Shown here piece by piece: positions 40,716 to 48,925 of a stretch of 48,925 nucleotides of DNA. The notes beneath the pieces are model-generated. The model had not been told where the DNA came from and searched no databases. It was given only the letters and a program-made list of their open reading frames with translations. The stretch comes from Oscillospiraceae bacterium. Lineage in GTDB: Bacteria; Bacillota; Clostridia; Oscillospirales; UBA644. Numbering within the stretch: the first letter of the stretch is position 1; every line of letters starts with the position of its first letter. The position numbers and the translations under genes are program-made. The stretch is from positions 1 through 48,925 of the forward strand of contig SVMT01000013.1 in NCBI GenBank assembly GCA_015067305.1. Reading direction: 5' to 3'.

Positions 40716-43700
40716 ATGGCTCAAAATGTTGATCCCAAGCTTGTCGGCGGTCATTTCGAACAGCTCGGTGGCGATGAATCAAGAACCAGAGTTAACTTTG
40801 CAAAGACAAAACAGGTCCACGATCTGCCCAATCTTATCGATATCCAGCTTGATAGCTACAAGTGGTTTGTCGAAGAAGGTATGTATTCGGTTCTTAAAGA
40901 TTCTTCATGCATCGAAGACCATACCGGTACCATCGTCCTTGATTATTTGGACTTTACTATTGACAAGACTCCAAAATATTCTATCAAAGAATGTAAAGAA
41001 CGTGATACCACATATGCTGCTCCGATGAAAGTAACCTGCAGACTTACGAACAGGAACTCCGGAGAGATCCAGGAGCAGAGCATTTTCTTTGGCGATTTCC
41101 CCCTCATGACAGATACAGGTACTTTCGTTATCAACGGCGCAGAACGTGTCGTTGTATCTCAGCTTGTTCGTTCTCCAGGTATCTATTTCACATATGAAAT
41201 GGACAAAGCAGGCAATAAGCTTTTCAGCGGTACTGTAATGCCCAACAGAGGTCCTTGGGTCGAATACGAAAGTGATGCAAATGATGTTCTTTATGTACGC
41301 GTGGACAAAGGTAAGAAGTTCCCCGTAACAACCCTTATCAGAGCTTTCGGTATCGAAACAGACGAACAGATCAAAGAAACTTTCGGCGAAGATTCCAGAA
41401 TTATTGCAACTCTTGAAAAAGACAGTTCCACAAATCGCTCTACAGCACTTGTTGACCTGTATAAAAAACTTCGTCCCGGCGAACCTGCCACAAGCGAAGG
41501 CGCAATATCTCACATAGACAACCTTTTCTTCAATGAAAAGACATACGACCTTACACGTGTAGGCCGTTATAAATACAACAAAAAACTTGCCCTTGCAGGA
41601 AGACTTGCAGGCAGATTTATCACACGTCCCATTTCCGATCCTCTTACCGGTGAAGTTCTTGCGGAAGCAGGCGATTTCATCGACAAGGAAAAGGCTGAAC
41701 TTATTCAGAACAGCGGCGTTTACGAAGCATATCTCAACATCGACGAACAGGAGATCAGAATCTTCTCCAACGGCATGGTAAATATGGCTAATTTCGTAGG
41801 CTTCGACCCTGAAGAAGTAGGCGTAAAAGAATGGGTAAAATTCACAGTTCTCAAAGAGATCCTCGAATCCTGCGAAACTGAAGAAGAGATCAAGGCTGCA
41901 TGCCGTGACAGAATTTCAGAACTCGTTCCCATGACGATCTGCAATGACGACCTCTTCTCATCCATTAACTATATCATCGGTCTCGGTCACGGTATCGGTG
42001 TTACAGACGACATCGACCACCTCGGAAACAGAAGAATCAGAAGCGTTGGCGAACTTCTCCAGAACCAGTTCAGAATCGGTTTCTCCAGAATGGAAAGATC
42101 CATCAAAGAACGTATGAACATGCAGAGCCTCGAAGTTATCACACCTCAGACGCTCCTCAACACACGTCCCGTTATCGCTGCAATAAGAGAATTCTTCGGT
42201 TCTTCTCCTCTTTCCCAGTTCATGGACCAGATCAATCCCCTTTCAGGTATCACACATAAGAGAAGACTTTCTGCCCTCGGTCCCGGCGGTCTTACAAGAG
42301 ACAGAGCAAGCTTCGACGTACGTGACGTTCACTACACTCACTACGGCAGAATGTGTCCCATCGAAACACCTGAAGGTCCTAACATCGGTCTTATCAACAA
42401 CCTTTCAACTTATGCAAGGATCAACAACTACGGTTTTATGGAATCTCCCTATCACCCCGTAGACAAAGAAACAGGAATTGTAAGCGACGAAGTTGTTTAC
42501 ATGACAGCAGACGTTGAAGATAACTATATCGTAGCTCAGGCTAACGCACCTCTTGACAGCGAAGGCAGATTCATTCAGGATAAAGTCGGCGCACGTTACA
42601 GAGACCAGATCCTTGAAATTGAAAAATCAAAGATCGACTTCATGGACGTATCTCCCAGAATGCTTGTATCAGTTGCGGCATCCATGATCCCATTCCTTGA
42701 AAACGACGACGCTATCCGTGCCCTCATGGGTTCAAACATGCAGCGTCAGGCAGTTCCTCTTATCAAAACTCAGGCTCCTATCGTCGGTACAGGTATGGAA
42801 TACAGAGTTGCTGTTGACTCCGGTATCTGTGTAATTTCCAAGGTTGACGGTATCGTTGACAGCGTTTCCGCAGATGCAATTACTATCAAAACTGACAGCG
42901 GCAAACTGGAAACATACGAAATGATCAAATTCCTCCGTTCAAACGCAGGTACTTGTATCAACCAGAGACCTATCGTAAACAAAGGCGACATCGTAAGAAA
43001 AGGTCAGGTAATCGCTGACGGTCCTTCCACAGATAACGGTGAGATCGCACTCGGTAAAAATGCACTTATCGGATTCATGACATGGGAAGGTTACAACTAC
43101 GAAGACGCCGTACTCCTTAACGAAAAACTTGTAAAAGAAGATACTTATACTTCTATTCATATTGAAGAATACGAAACAGACGCAAAAGAAACAAAGCTCG
43201 GTCCCGAAGAGATCACAAACGATATCCCCGGCGTAAGCAAAGACCTTCTTGCAGACCTCGATGAACGCGGTGTTATCCGTGTAGGTGCGGAAGTTCACTC
43301 CGGTGACATCCTTGTTGGTAGAGTTTCACCCAAGGGCGACGCTGAACAGACAGCGGAAGAAAGACTTCTCCGTGCTATCTTCGGCGAAAAATCCAGAGAA
43401 GTAAGAGATACATCTCTTAAAGTTCCCCACGGTGAAAGCGGTATCGTTGTTGACGTTAAAGTATTCACAAGAGAAAATTCAAACGAACTCTCACCCTCTA
43501 CAAACATGATCGTCCGTGTATACATCGCACAGAGAAGAAAGATCTCCGTAGGTGACAAAATGGCCGGACGTCACGGTAACAAAGGTGTTGTTTCAAGAAT
43601 TCTTCCCCAAGAAGATATGCCCTTCCTCCCCGACGGTACGCCTCTTGATATCGTTCTTAACCCCCTCGGCGTTCCTTCACGTATGAACATCGGTCAGGTG

Positions 43701-44495
43701 CTTGAAGTTCACCTCGGACTTGCAGCAAAAGCTCTTGGCTGGAAGATCATGACCCCCGTATTCGACGGTGCAAAAGAAGAAAGCATTTCCAAGTGCCTCG
43801 AACTTGCCGGTTATGACAAATCAGGTAAAATGACACTTTACGATGGCCGTACAGGTCTTCCCTTTGACGGTCCCGTAACAGTCGGTTATATGTACTACCT
43901 CAAACTTGCGCATCTTGTTGACGACAAGATCCACGCTCGTTCCACAGGTCCCTACTCTCTCGTTACACAGCAGCCCCTCGGCGGTAAAGCTCAGTTCGGC
44001 GGTCAGCGTTTCGGTGAAATGGAAGTTTGGGCTCTCGAAGCTTACGGCTCCGCTTACACCCTCCAGGAAATGCTCACAGTTAAATCAGACGACGTTGTCG
44101 GACGTGTTAAGACCTTCGAATCTATCGTTAAGGGCAAAAATGTTCCGAAACCCGGTATTCCCGAAAGCTTTAAGGTGCTCGTAAAAGAACTCCAGGCTCT
44201 CGGTCTCGATGTTAAAGTTCTCGCTAAAGACAATGAGGAAATCGATATTTCCACATCCCTTGATGACGACGCTGACGAAATGGGTATCGAAAACGACCGC
44301 ATCCATGACGATCGCAGAGATGAGGACGATCTCGAATACAAGTACAGTGATGAGATCTACTCTATTATCGGTGACGATGAAGAAGAGGATAATATGGACG
44401 GTTACTACTACGAAGATGAAGACACTTTCGGTGACAGCTTCGACGATGACGACGAAGGTTCTGATGCTGACAGTGATGACGACTCTGAATTCTAA
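40716..44495 (+). CDS. rpoB: RNA polymerase beta subunit
   Basis: Catalytic core subunit of RNA polymerase, 1259 residues. The rifampicin-pocket region reads [30 protein letters not shown] in two overlapping pieces around 490-520, keeping the Gln, Asp, His and Ser that bind rifampicin (sensitive-type residues). The C-terminal core ([23 protein letters not shown]) is complete. It is followed by an unusually long acidic tail from about residue 1174 to the end, rich in Asp/Glu and Tyr. GGAG precedes the ATG. It has its own consensus promoter, and rplJ/rplL are not upstream; purH is there, transcribed away. Confidence 0.98.
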   Translation: MAQNVDPKLVGGHFEQLGGDESRTRVNFAKTKQVHDLPNLIDIQLDSYKWFVEEGMYSVLKDSSCIEDHTGTIVLDYLDFTIDKTPKYSIKECKERDTTYAAPMKVTCRLTNRNSGEIQEQSIFFGDFPLMTDTGTFVINGAERVVVSQLVRSPGIYFTYEMDKAGNKLFSGTVMPNRGPWVEYESDANDVLYVRVDKGKKFPVTTLIRAFGIETDEQIKETFGEDSRIIATLEKDSSTNRSTALVDLYKKLRPGEPATSEGAISHIDNLFFNEKTYDLTRVGRYKYNKKLALAGRLAGRFITRPISDPLTGEVLAEAGDFIDKEKAELIQNSGVYEAYLNIDEQEIRIFSNGMVNMANFVGFDPEEVGVKEWVKFTVLKEILESCETEEEIKAACRDRISELVPMTICNDDLFSSINYIIGLGHGIGVTDDIDHLGNRRIRSVGELLQNQFRIGFSRMERSIKERMNMQSLEVITPQTLLNTRPVIAAIREFFGSSPLSQFMDQINPLSGITHKRRLSALGPGGLTRDRASFDVRDVHYTHYGRMCPIETPEGPNIGLINNLSTYARINNYGFMESPYHPVDKETGIVSDEVVYMTADVEDNYIVAQANAPLDSEGRFIQDKVGARYRDQILEIEKSKIDFMDVSPRMLVSVAASMIPFLENDDAIRALMGSNMQRQAVPLIKTQAPIVGTGMEYRVAVDSGICVISKVDGIVDSVSADAITIKTDSGKLETYEMIKFLRSNAGTCINQRPIVNKGDIVRKGQVIADGPSTDNGEIALGKNALIGFMTWEGYNYEDAVLLNEKLVKEDTYTSIHIEEYETDAKETKLGPEEITNDIPGVSKDLLADLDERGVIRVGAEVHSGDILVGRVSPKGDAEQTAEERLLRAIFGEKSREVRDTSLKVPHGESGIVVDVKVFTRENSNELSPSTNMIVRVYIAQRRKISVGDKMAGRHGNKGVVSRILPQEDMPFLPDGTPLDIVLNPLGVPSRMNIGQVLEVHLGLAAKALGWKIMTPVFDGAKEESISKCLELAGYDKSGKMTLYDGRTGLPFDGPVTVGYMYYLKLAHLVDDKIHARSTGPYSLVTQQPLGGKAQFGGQRFGEMEVWALEAYGSAYTLQEMLTVKSDDVVGRVKTFESIVKGKNVPKPGIPESFKVLVKELQALGLDVKVLAKDNEEIDISTSLDDDADEMGIENDRIHDDRRDEDDLEYKYSDEIYSIIGDDEEEDNMDGYYYEDEDTFGDSFDDDDEGSDADSDDDSEF

Positions 44496-44510
44496 GGAGG
44501 ATGAATATAA

Positions 44511-47500
44511 ATGTACGATATTAAACCCGTTGAAGTTGAAGAAGAAACTCAGGAAACTGAAAAAACTTCCGGAATGGAATTCAATGTATTTGAATCTATC
44601 AGAATCGGACTTGCATCCCCTGATAAAATCCGTTCATGGTCCCACGGCGAAGTAAAAAAGCCCGAAACCATCAACTACAGAACACTTAAACCGGAACGTG
44701 ACGGTCTTTTCTGCGAAAGAATTTTCGGCCCCATGAAGGACTGGGAATGTCACTGCGGTAAATACAAAAGATTCAGATACAAAGGCAAGGTCTGCGAACG
44801 CTGCGGCGTTGAGATCACCAAAGCAAAAGTAAGAAGAGAAAGAATGGGTCACATTGAGCTTGCTGCTCCTGTTTCCCATATCTGGTACTTCAAAGGTATC
44901 CCCTCCCGTCTCGGTCAGATGCTCGACATCCAGCCCCGTCAACTTGAAAGCGTTCTCTATTTCGGCGCTTACATCGTGCTTGACGACGGCGGTATCCAGG
45001 GTATAAAGAAAAAGCAGATCCTTACAGAAAAAGAATATTACGATCTCAGAGAAAAATATGAAGACGATTTCCGCGCAGAAATGGGTGCTGAAGCAATTCA
45101 GGAACTCCTTACAGAGATCGACCTCGAAGCACTCTCCGCAGAACTCAAAGCAGAACTTAAAGACGCTCAGGGTCAGAAGAGAATCAAACTTATGAAGAGA
45201 TTCGAAGTTGTTGAATCCTTCAGACTTTCAGGCAACAGACCTGAATGGATGATCCTCAACGTAATCCCCGTTATCCCACCGGATATCCGTCCAATGGTTC
45301 AGCTTGACGGCGGCAGATTTGCAACATCCGACCTTAACGACCTCTACAGAAGAGTTATCAACAGAAACAACAGACTCAGAAAGCTCCTCGAACTCAACGC
45401 TCCCGATATCATCGTGAGAAACGAAAAGAGAATGCTCCAGGAATCCGTTGACGCTCTCATTGATAACGGCAGAAGAGGCAAACCCGTAAACGGTCCCAAC
45501 AACAGAGCTCTCAAATCCCTTTCAGACGTTCTTAAAGGAAAACAGGGTCGTTTCCGTCAGAACCTTCTCGGTAAACGTGTTGACTACTCAGGCCGTTCCG
45601 TTATCGTTGTAGGTCCCGAACTTAAAATTTATCAGTGCGGTCTCCCCAAAGAAATGGCTCTCGAACTCTTCAAACCCTTTGTTATGAAGAGACTTACTGA
45701 GCTTGGTGCCGTACAGAATATCAAGAGCGCAAAGAAAATGGTTGAAAGAGCTGAAAACCCCGTATGGGACGCTCTCGAAGAGGTAATCAAAGACTACCCC
45801 GTACTTCTCAACCGTGCGCCTACACTTCACCGACTCGGTATTCAGGCATTTGAACCCGTTCTCGTTGAAGGTCGTGCCCTTAAGCTTCACCCCCTCGTAT
45901 GTACAGCGTTCAACGCCGACTTCGACGGTGACCAGATGGCGGTACACGTACCCCTTTCTTCCGAAGCTCAGGCAGAAGCAAGATTCCTTATGCTTTCAGC
46001 TAACAACTTGCTCAGACCTATGGACGGTAAACCTGTTGCCGTTCCTTCTCAGGACATGGTCCTCGGTTCTTACTACCTCACTATCGTAAACGACAAAGAA
46101 CCAGGTGCAGGAAAATATTTCGCAAGCACAGACGAAGCTATGAGAGCTTACGATGCAGGCGTTATCGGTATCCACTCTCCCATTAAAGTAAGAGTTAAGA
46201 AAGTTATCGACGGTATAGAATATGAAGGCATTATCGACGCAACTGTTGGTAGGATCATATTCAACAACCCCATTCCTCAGGACCTTGGATTTGTTGACCG
46301 TACAGATCCCGAAAAGAAACTCGATCTCGAAGTAACAAATGTTGCTACAAAGAAAGAGCTCGGTAAGATCATCAACAAATGTATCAAAGTTCACAACATC
46401 ACAAAAACAGCTGAAGTTCTTGACAAGATCAAGGCTCAGGGTTACAAATATTCTACTCTCGGCGCTATTACGATCTCCGTTGCAGATATGGAAATTCCTC
46501 CTGAAAAATCCGAGATAGTTGCAAAATCCGAAGTAGAAGTCGAAAAGATCACAAAGCACTTCAGAAGAGGTCTTATCTCCGAAGATGAAAGATACAGCCA
46601 GGTTGTCAGCGTTTGGAACCAGTGTACAGCTGAAGTTACAAAGAAACTCCAGGAACACCTTGATCCTCTGAACCCCATCAACATGATGTCCATCTCCGGT
46701 GCCCGTGGTTCTATCGACCAGATCCGTCAGCTTTGCGGTATGCGTGGTCTTATGGCTAACACATCAGGTCGTACGGTTGACGTTCCTATCAGAGCTAACT
46801 TCCGTGAAGGTCTTAATGTTCTCGAATACTTCGTATCCTCAAGAGGTGCCCGTAAAGGTCAGGCCGATACAGCCCTCAGAACTGCCGACTCAGGTTACCT
46901 TACAAGACGTCTCGTTGACGTTTCTCAGGACGTTATCATCAGAGAAGATGACTGCGGTTCCACAGAAGGTATCGTAGTTTACGACATCAGAGACGGTGAC
47001 GATATCCTTGAAGATTTCGCATCACGTATGGTTGGCAGATTCCCTGTTGACGACATCGTAGATCCCGCAACAGGAGAAATTATTGTTCCCAACACAAGAT
47101 ACGTCAGAGAATCTGATGTTCCCAAGATCCTCGCGGCAGGATATACACAGATGAAGATGCGTTCCGTACTCACATGTAACTGCCGTTACGGTGTTTGTGC
47201 AAAATGTTACGGTCTTAACCTTGCAACAAGTGACACAGTCAATGTCGGTGAAGCGGTTGGTATTATAGCAGCTCAGTCTATCGGTGAACCCGGTACACAG
47301 CTTACCATGAGAACCTTCCATACCGGTGGTGTCGCAAGTGGCTCGGATATCACTCAGGGTCTTCCCAGAGTTCAGGAACTTTTCGAAGCAAGAAGGCCCA
47401 AGGCTCTTGCAATCCTCGCCGAGATCGACGGTGAACTCAGATTCCAGGAGATCAAACACGCACGTTATGCCATCATCTTCAATAAGGAAACTCTTGAAGA

Positions 47501-48119
47501 ACGCAGCTACCTCATCCCCTACGGTGCAAGAGTCAAAGTCAAAGACGGCGACATCATTCACAAGGGTGACGAACTCACAGAAGGTGCTTGTGACCCGCAG
47601 GATATCCTGAAAGTAAAAGGCGAAGCAGCAGTTCACGCTTATATCATTCAGGAAATTCAGAAAGTTTACCACCTCCAGGCCGTTGATATCAACGATAAAC
47701 ATATCGAGATCATTATCAGACAGATGATGAGAAAAGTAAGGATCAACGAACCCGGCGATACAAACTTCCTCACAGGCTCCATCGTGGATAAAGCTGAAGT
47801 TAACGAAGTCAACAGCAGCCTCGAAGAAGGAAAAGAACCTGCTCAGTACACATCTCTCCTTCTCGGTATCACAAAAGCAGCACTTGCAACAGAAAGCTTC
47901 CTTTCTGCAGCTTCCTTCCAGGAAACAACAAAGATCCTCACAGAAGCAGCTATCAAAGGAAAGACAGATATGCTTATCGGTCTTAAAGAAAACGTTATTA
48001 TCGGTAAACTTATCCCCGCAGGTACAGGTCTTGAAAGATACAGAAACGTTGAAGTCATCAACGACAGCGAAGGTGGCATAGAGACTCAGATCGAGACAAA
48101 TCTTGACACTCAACTGTAA
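44511..48119 (+). CDS. rpoC: RNA polymerase beta' subunit
   Basis: Catalytic core subunit, 1202 residues, the normal length for Firmicutes. The N-terminal zinc ribbon is [20 protein letters not shown]. The catalytic magnesium motif [12 protein letters not shown] and the trigger-loop region ([25 protein letters not shown]) are intact, and the second zinc site [13 protein letters not shown] is present. An AAGGAGG ribosome site precedes the ATG 15 bp after the rpoB stop, so the two are co-transcribed. Confidence 0.98.
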   Translation: MYDIKPVEVEEETQETEKTSGMEFNVFESIRIGLASPDKIRSWSHGEVKKPETINYRTLKPERDGLFCERIFGPMKDWECHCGKYKRFRYKGKVCERCGVEITKAKVRRERMGHIELAAPVSHIWYFKGIPSRLGQMLDIQPRQLESVLYFGAYIVLDDGGIQGIKKKQILTEKEYYDLREKYEDDFRAEMGAEAIQELLTEIDLEALSAELKAELKDAQGQKRIKLMKRFEVVESFRLSGNRPEWMILNVIPVIPPDIRPMVQLDGGRFATSDLNDLYRRVINRNNRLRKLLELNAPDIIVRNEKRMLQESVDALIDNGRRGKPVNGPNNRALKSLSDVLKGKQGRFRQNLLGKRVDYSGRSVIVVGPELKIYQCGLPKEMALELFKPFVMKRLTELGAVQNIKSAKKMVERAENPVWDALEEVIKDYPVLLNRAPTLHRLGIQAFEPVLVEGRALKLHPLVCTAFNADFDGDQMAVHVPLSSEAQAEARFLMLSANNLLRPMDGKPVAVPSQDMVLGSYYLTIVNDKEPGAGKYFASTDEAMRAYDAGVIGIHSPIKVRVKKVIDGIEYEGIIDATVGRIIFNNPIPQDLGFVDRTDPEKKLDLEVTNVATKKELGKIINKCIKVHNITKTAEVLDKIKAQGYKYSTLGAITISVADMEIPPEKSEIVAKSEVEVEKITKHFRRGLISEDERYSQVVSVWNQCTAEVTKKLQEHLDPLNPINMMSISGARGSIDQIRQLCGMRGLMANTSGRTVDVPIRANFREGLNVLEYFVSSRGARKGQADTALRTADSGYLTRRLVDVSQDVIIREDDCGSTEGIVVYDIRDGDDILEDFASRMVGRFPVDDIVDPATGEIIVPNTRYVRESDVPKILAAGYTQMKMRSVLTCNCRYGVCAKCYGLNLATSDTVNVGEAVGIIAAQSIGEPGTQLTMRTFHTGGVASGSDITQGLPRVQELFEARRPKALAILAEIDGELRFQEIKHARYAIIFNKETLEERSYLIPYGARVKVKDGDIIHKGDELTEGACDPQDILKVKGEAAVHAYIIQEIQKVYHLQAVDINDKHIEIIIRQMMRKVRINEPGDTNFLTGSIVDKAEVNEVNSSLEEGKEPAQYTSLLLGITKAALATESFLSAASFQETTKILTEAAIKGKTDMLIGLKENVIIGKLIPAGTGLERYRNVEVINDSEGGIETQIETNLDTQL

Positions 48120-48131
48120 TTAAATAATATT

Positions 48132-48188
48132 GTCAAATTCTTAGGTATTTCGTTCAATCTCTTGTTCGGAAATATTTAAGAATTTGAC
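48132..48188. repeat. Long inverted repeat between rpoC and the L7Ae-like gene
   Basis: Perfect 12-bp arms GTCAAATTCTTA (48132-48143) and TAAGAATTTGAC (48177-48188), with further partial pairing inside (ATTTC/GAAAT). No T run follows immediately, so it may be a processing or stability hairpin rather than a strong terminator. Confidence 0.7.
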
Positions 48189-48199
48189 TCATTTTAAGG

Positions 48200-48228
48200 T
48201 TGCATTTTTCACAAAGTCATGGTATACT
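48200..48228 (+). promoter_or_regulatory. Promoter of the L7Ae-like/rpsL genes
   Basis: TTGCAT (48200-48205), 17-bp spacer, TATACT (48223-48228). It would let the ribosomal genes be expressed independently of rpoBC. Confidence 0.7.
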
Positions 48229-48306
48229 CTTATAGTATGCACATAAGTGAAATAAACGTTCAAAAAGTGGGTATAATACCGCTGAACGTAAAAAAGGAAG
48301 ATAGAT

Positions 48307-48549
48307 ATGTCAGACATCGCTCCGGACGGGCGAGCCATTGGCTTGAAACAGAGTCTTAAAGCCATCAGGAACGGAGAAGCCGAAAAGGTGTACCTCGCAA
48401 ATGATGCGTCCGAAAATATCATTGATTCCGTAATGGAAGCATGCGTAGAGATGAAAGTCTCTCAAATCATCAGAGAACACACAATGGCACAGCTTGGCGA
48501 ATTCGCCGAAATCGACGTAGGAGCCGCCGTGTTGGTTGTTCTGAAATAA
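48307..48549 (+). CDS. L7Ae-like ribosomal protein (YbxF type)
   Basis: An 80-residue protein of the L7Ae/L30e/S12e/Gadd45 fold: GLKQSLKAIRNGEAEKVYLANDAS, then DSVMEACVEMKVSQI and the C-terminal EIDVGAAVLVVL. In Bacillus the homologue YbxF sits at the same place between rpoC and rpsL and binds kink-turn RNA. Its exact cellular role is unclear. AAAAGGAAG precedes the ATG. Confidence 0.92.
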   Translation: MSDIAPDGRAIGLKQSLKAIRNGEAEKVYLANDASENIIDSVMEACVEMKVSQIIREHTMAQLGEFAEIDVGAAVLVVLK

Positions 48550-48581
48550 ATCGAGTTTAAAATTCAAAGAGGAGGTGTATT

Positions 48582-48925
48582 ATGCCAACATTTAACCAGT
48601 TAGTCAGAAAAGGAAGACAGACACTTACAGTTAAGTCAACTGCTCCCGCTCTTCAGAAGGGTCTTAACACACTTAAGAAAGAACCCACAAACCAGAGTTC
48701 TCCCCAGAAGAGAGGTGTCTGCACATCCGTAAAGACCGCAACACCCAAAAAGCCGAACTCTGCTCTCCGTAAAATTGCCAGAGTACGTCTTACAAACATG
48801 GCCGAGGTTACTTCTTATATCCCCGGTATTGGTCATAATCTTCAGGAGCACAGCGTTGTCCTTATCAGAGGCGGTCGTGTACGTGATCTTCCCGGTGTTC
48901 GTTATCACATTATTCGTGGAACACT
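48582..48925 (+). CDS. rpsL: 30S ribosomal protein S12 (partial, runs off the window)
   Basis: First 114 codons of S12, a decoding-centre protein of the small subunit. It begins [13 protein letters not shown] behind a GAGGAGGTG ribosome site and follows the B. subtilis numbering. The first conserved loop ([11 protein letters not shown]) has Lys56 as usual. The second loop reads [13 protein letters not shown], with Arg101 where Lys is usual. The gene continues beyond the right edge, with rpsG, fusA and tuf expected downstream. Confidence 0.97.
   Translation, partial: MPTFNQLVRKGRQTLTVKSTAPALQKGLNTLKKEPTNQSSPQKRGVCTSVKTATPKKPNSALRKIARVRLTNMAEVTSYIPGIGHNLQEHSVVLIRGGRVRDLPGVRYHIIRGT

Noticed and set aside
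47022-48113. 363-residue ORF on the minus strand
   Set aside because: Antisense to rpoC; Cys/Phe/Val-rich composition typical of a codon-bias shadow.

Overview
The window looks like chromosome of a low-GC, spore-forming Gram-positive of the class Clostridia, probably a gut or rumen Oscillospiraceae/Ruminococcaceae relative. This is an inference from gene content. The evidence is the Firmicutes gene order rpoB-rpoC-L7Ae-like-rpsL, RNase Y, a SpoIIQ-like LytM protein, BlaI/BlaR1- and VanR/VanS-type regulators, consensus TTGACA-17-TATAAT promoters, AGGAGG ribosome sites and a GH39 xylosidase.

Layout. 1-2.4 kb: tRNA-Gln(CUG), thioredoxin, and a VTC-domain/DUF4956 membrane pair. 2.5-5.8 kb: SulP anion transporter, an SDR oxidoreductase and a RelE-type toxin-antitoxin pair. 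5.8-9.8 kb: a VanR/VanS-like two-component system with a VanY-type D,D-carboxypeptidase, opposite a 47-residue membrane peptide gene; the two divergent promoters share a set of direct repeats. 9.8-14.2 kb: a phosphodiesterase, a trio of small unknown proteins, a lipoprotein with a TIM-barrel-like domain, a DUF2508-like protein and a SpoIIQ-like protein. 14.4-19.7 kb: DUF1846 protein, HtpG and RNase Y. 19.7-25.5 kb: PAP2 phosphatase, an orphan solute-binding lipoprotein, GH39 glycosidase, a small secreted protein, a glyoxalase-fold protein and a VanY-like protein that has lost its zinc ligands. 25.5-33.0 kb: a BlaI repressor and a 2373-residue BlaR1-like M56 protein whose ectodomain is built of repeated domains in the order A-A-B-A-A-B-A. 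33.2-36.7 kb: DegT-type aminotransferase and ceramidase-like hydrolase, divergent from an AraC regulator. 36.8-40.4 kb: RNase P RNA, a small membrane protein, a Gfo/Idh/MocA oxidoreductase and PurH. 40.4-48.9 kb: rpoB, rpoC, L7Ae-like protein and the start of rpsL.

How it fits together. Several loci concern the cell envelope: two VanY-like proteins (one apparently inactive), VanRS-like signalling, the giant BlaR1-like sensor, PAP2 phosphatase and SpoIIQ-like protein. The most unusual object is the giant BlaR1-like gene: it keeps the M56 zinc site and its BlaI partner, but the penicillin-binding sensor domain is replaced by about 1950 residues of duplicated, aromatic-rich modules of unknown function. 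BlaI appears to control the pair through a perfect 15-bp palindrome over the -10 box. A second theme is a family of oriented, terminator-like palindromic repeats (at least six copies) behind genes and around rnpB.
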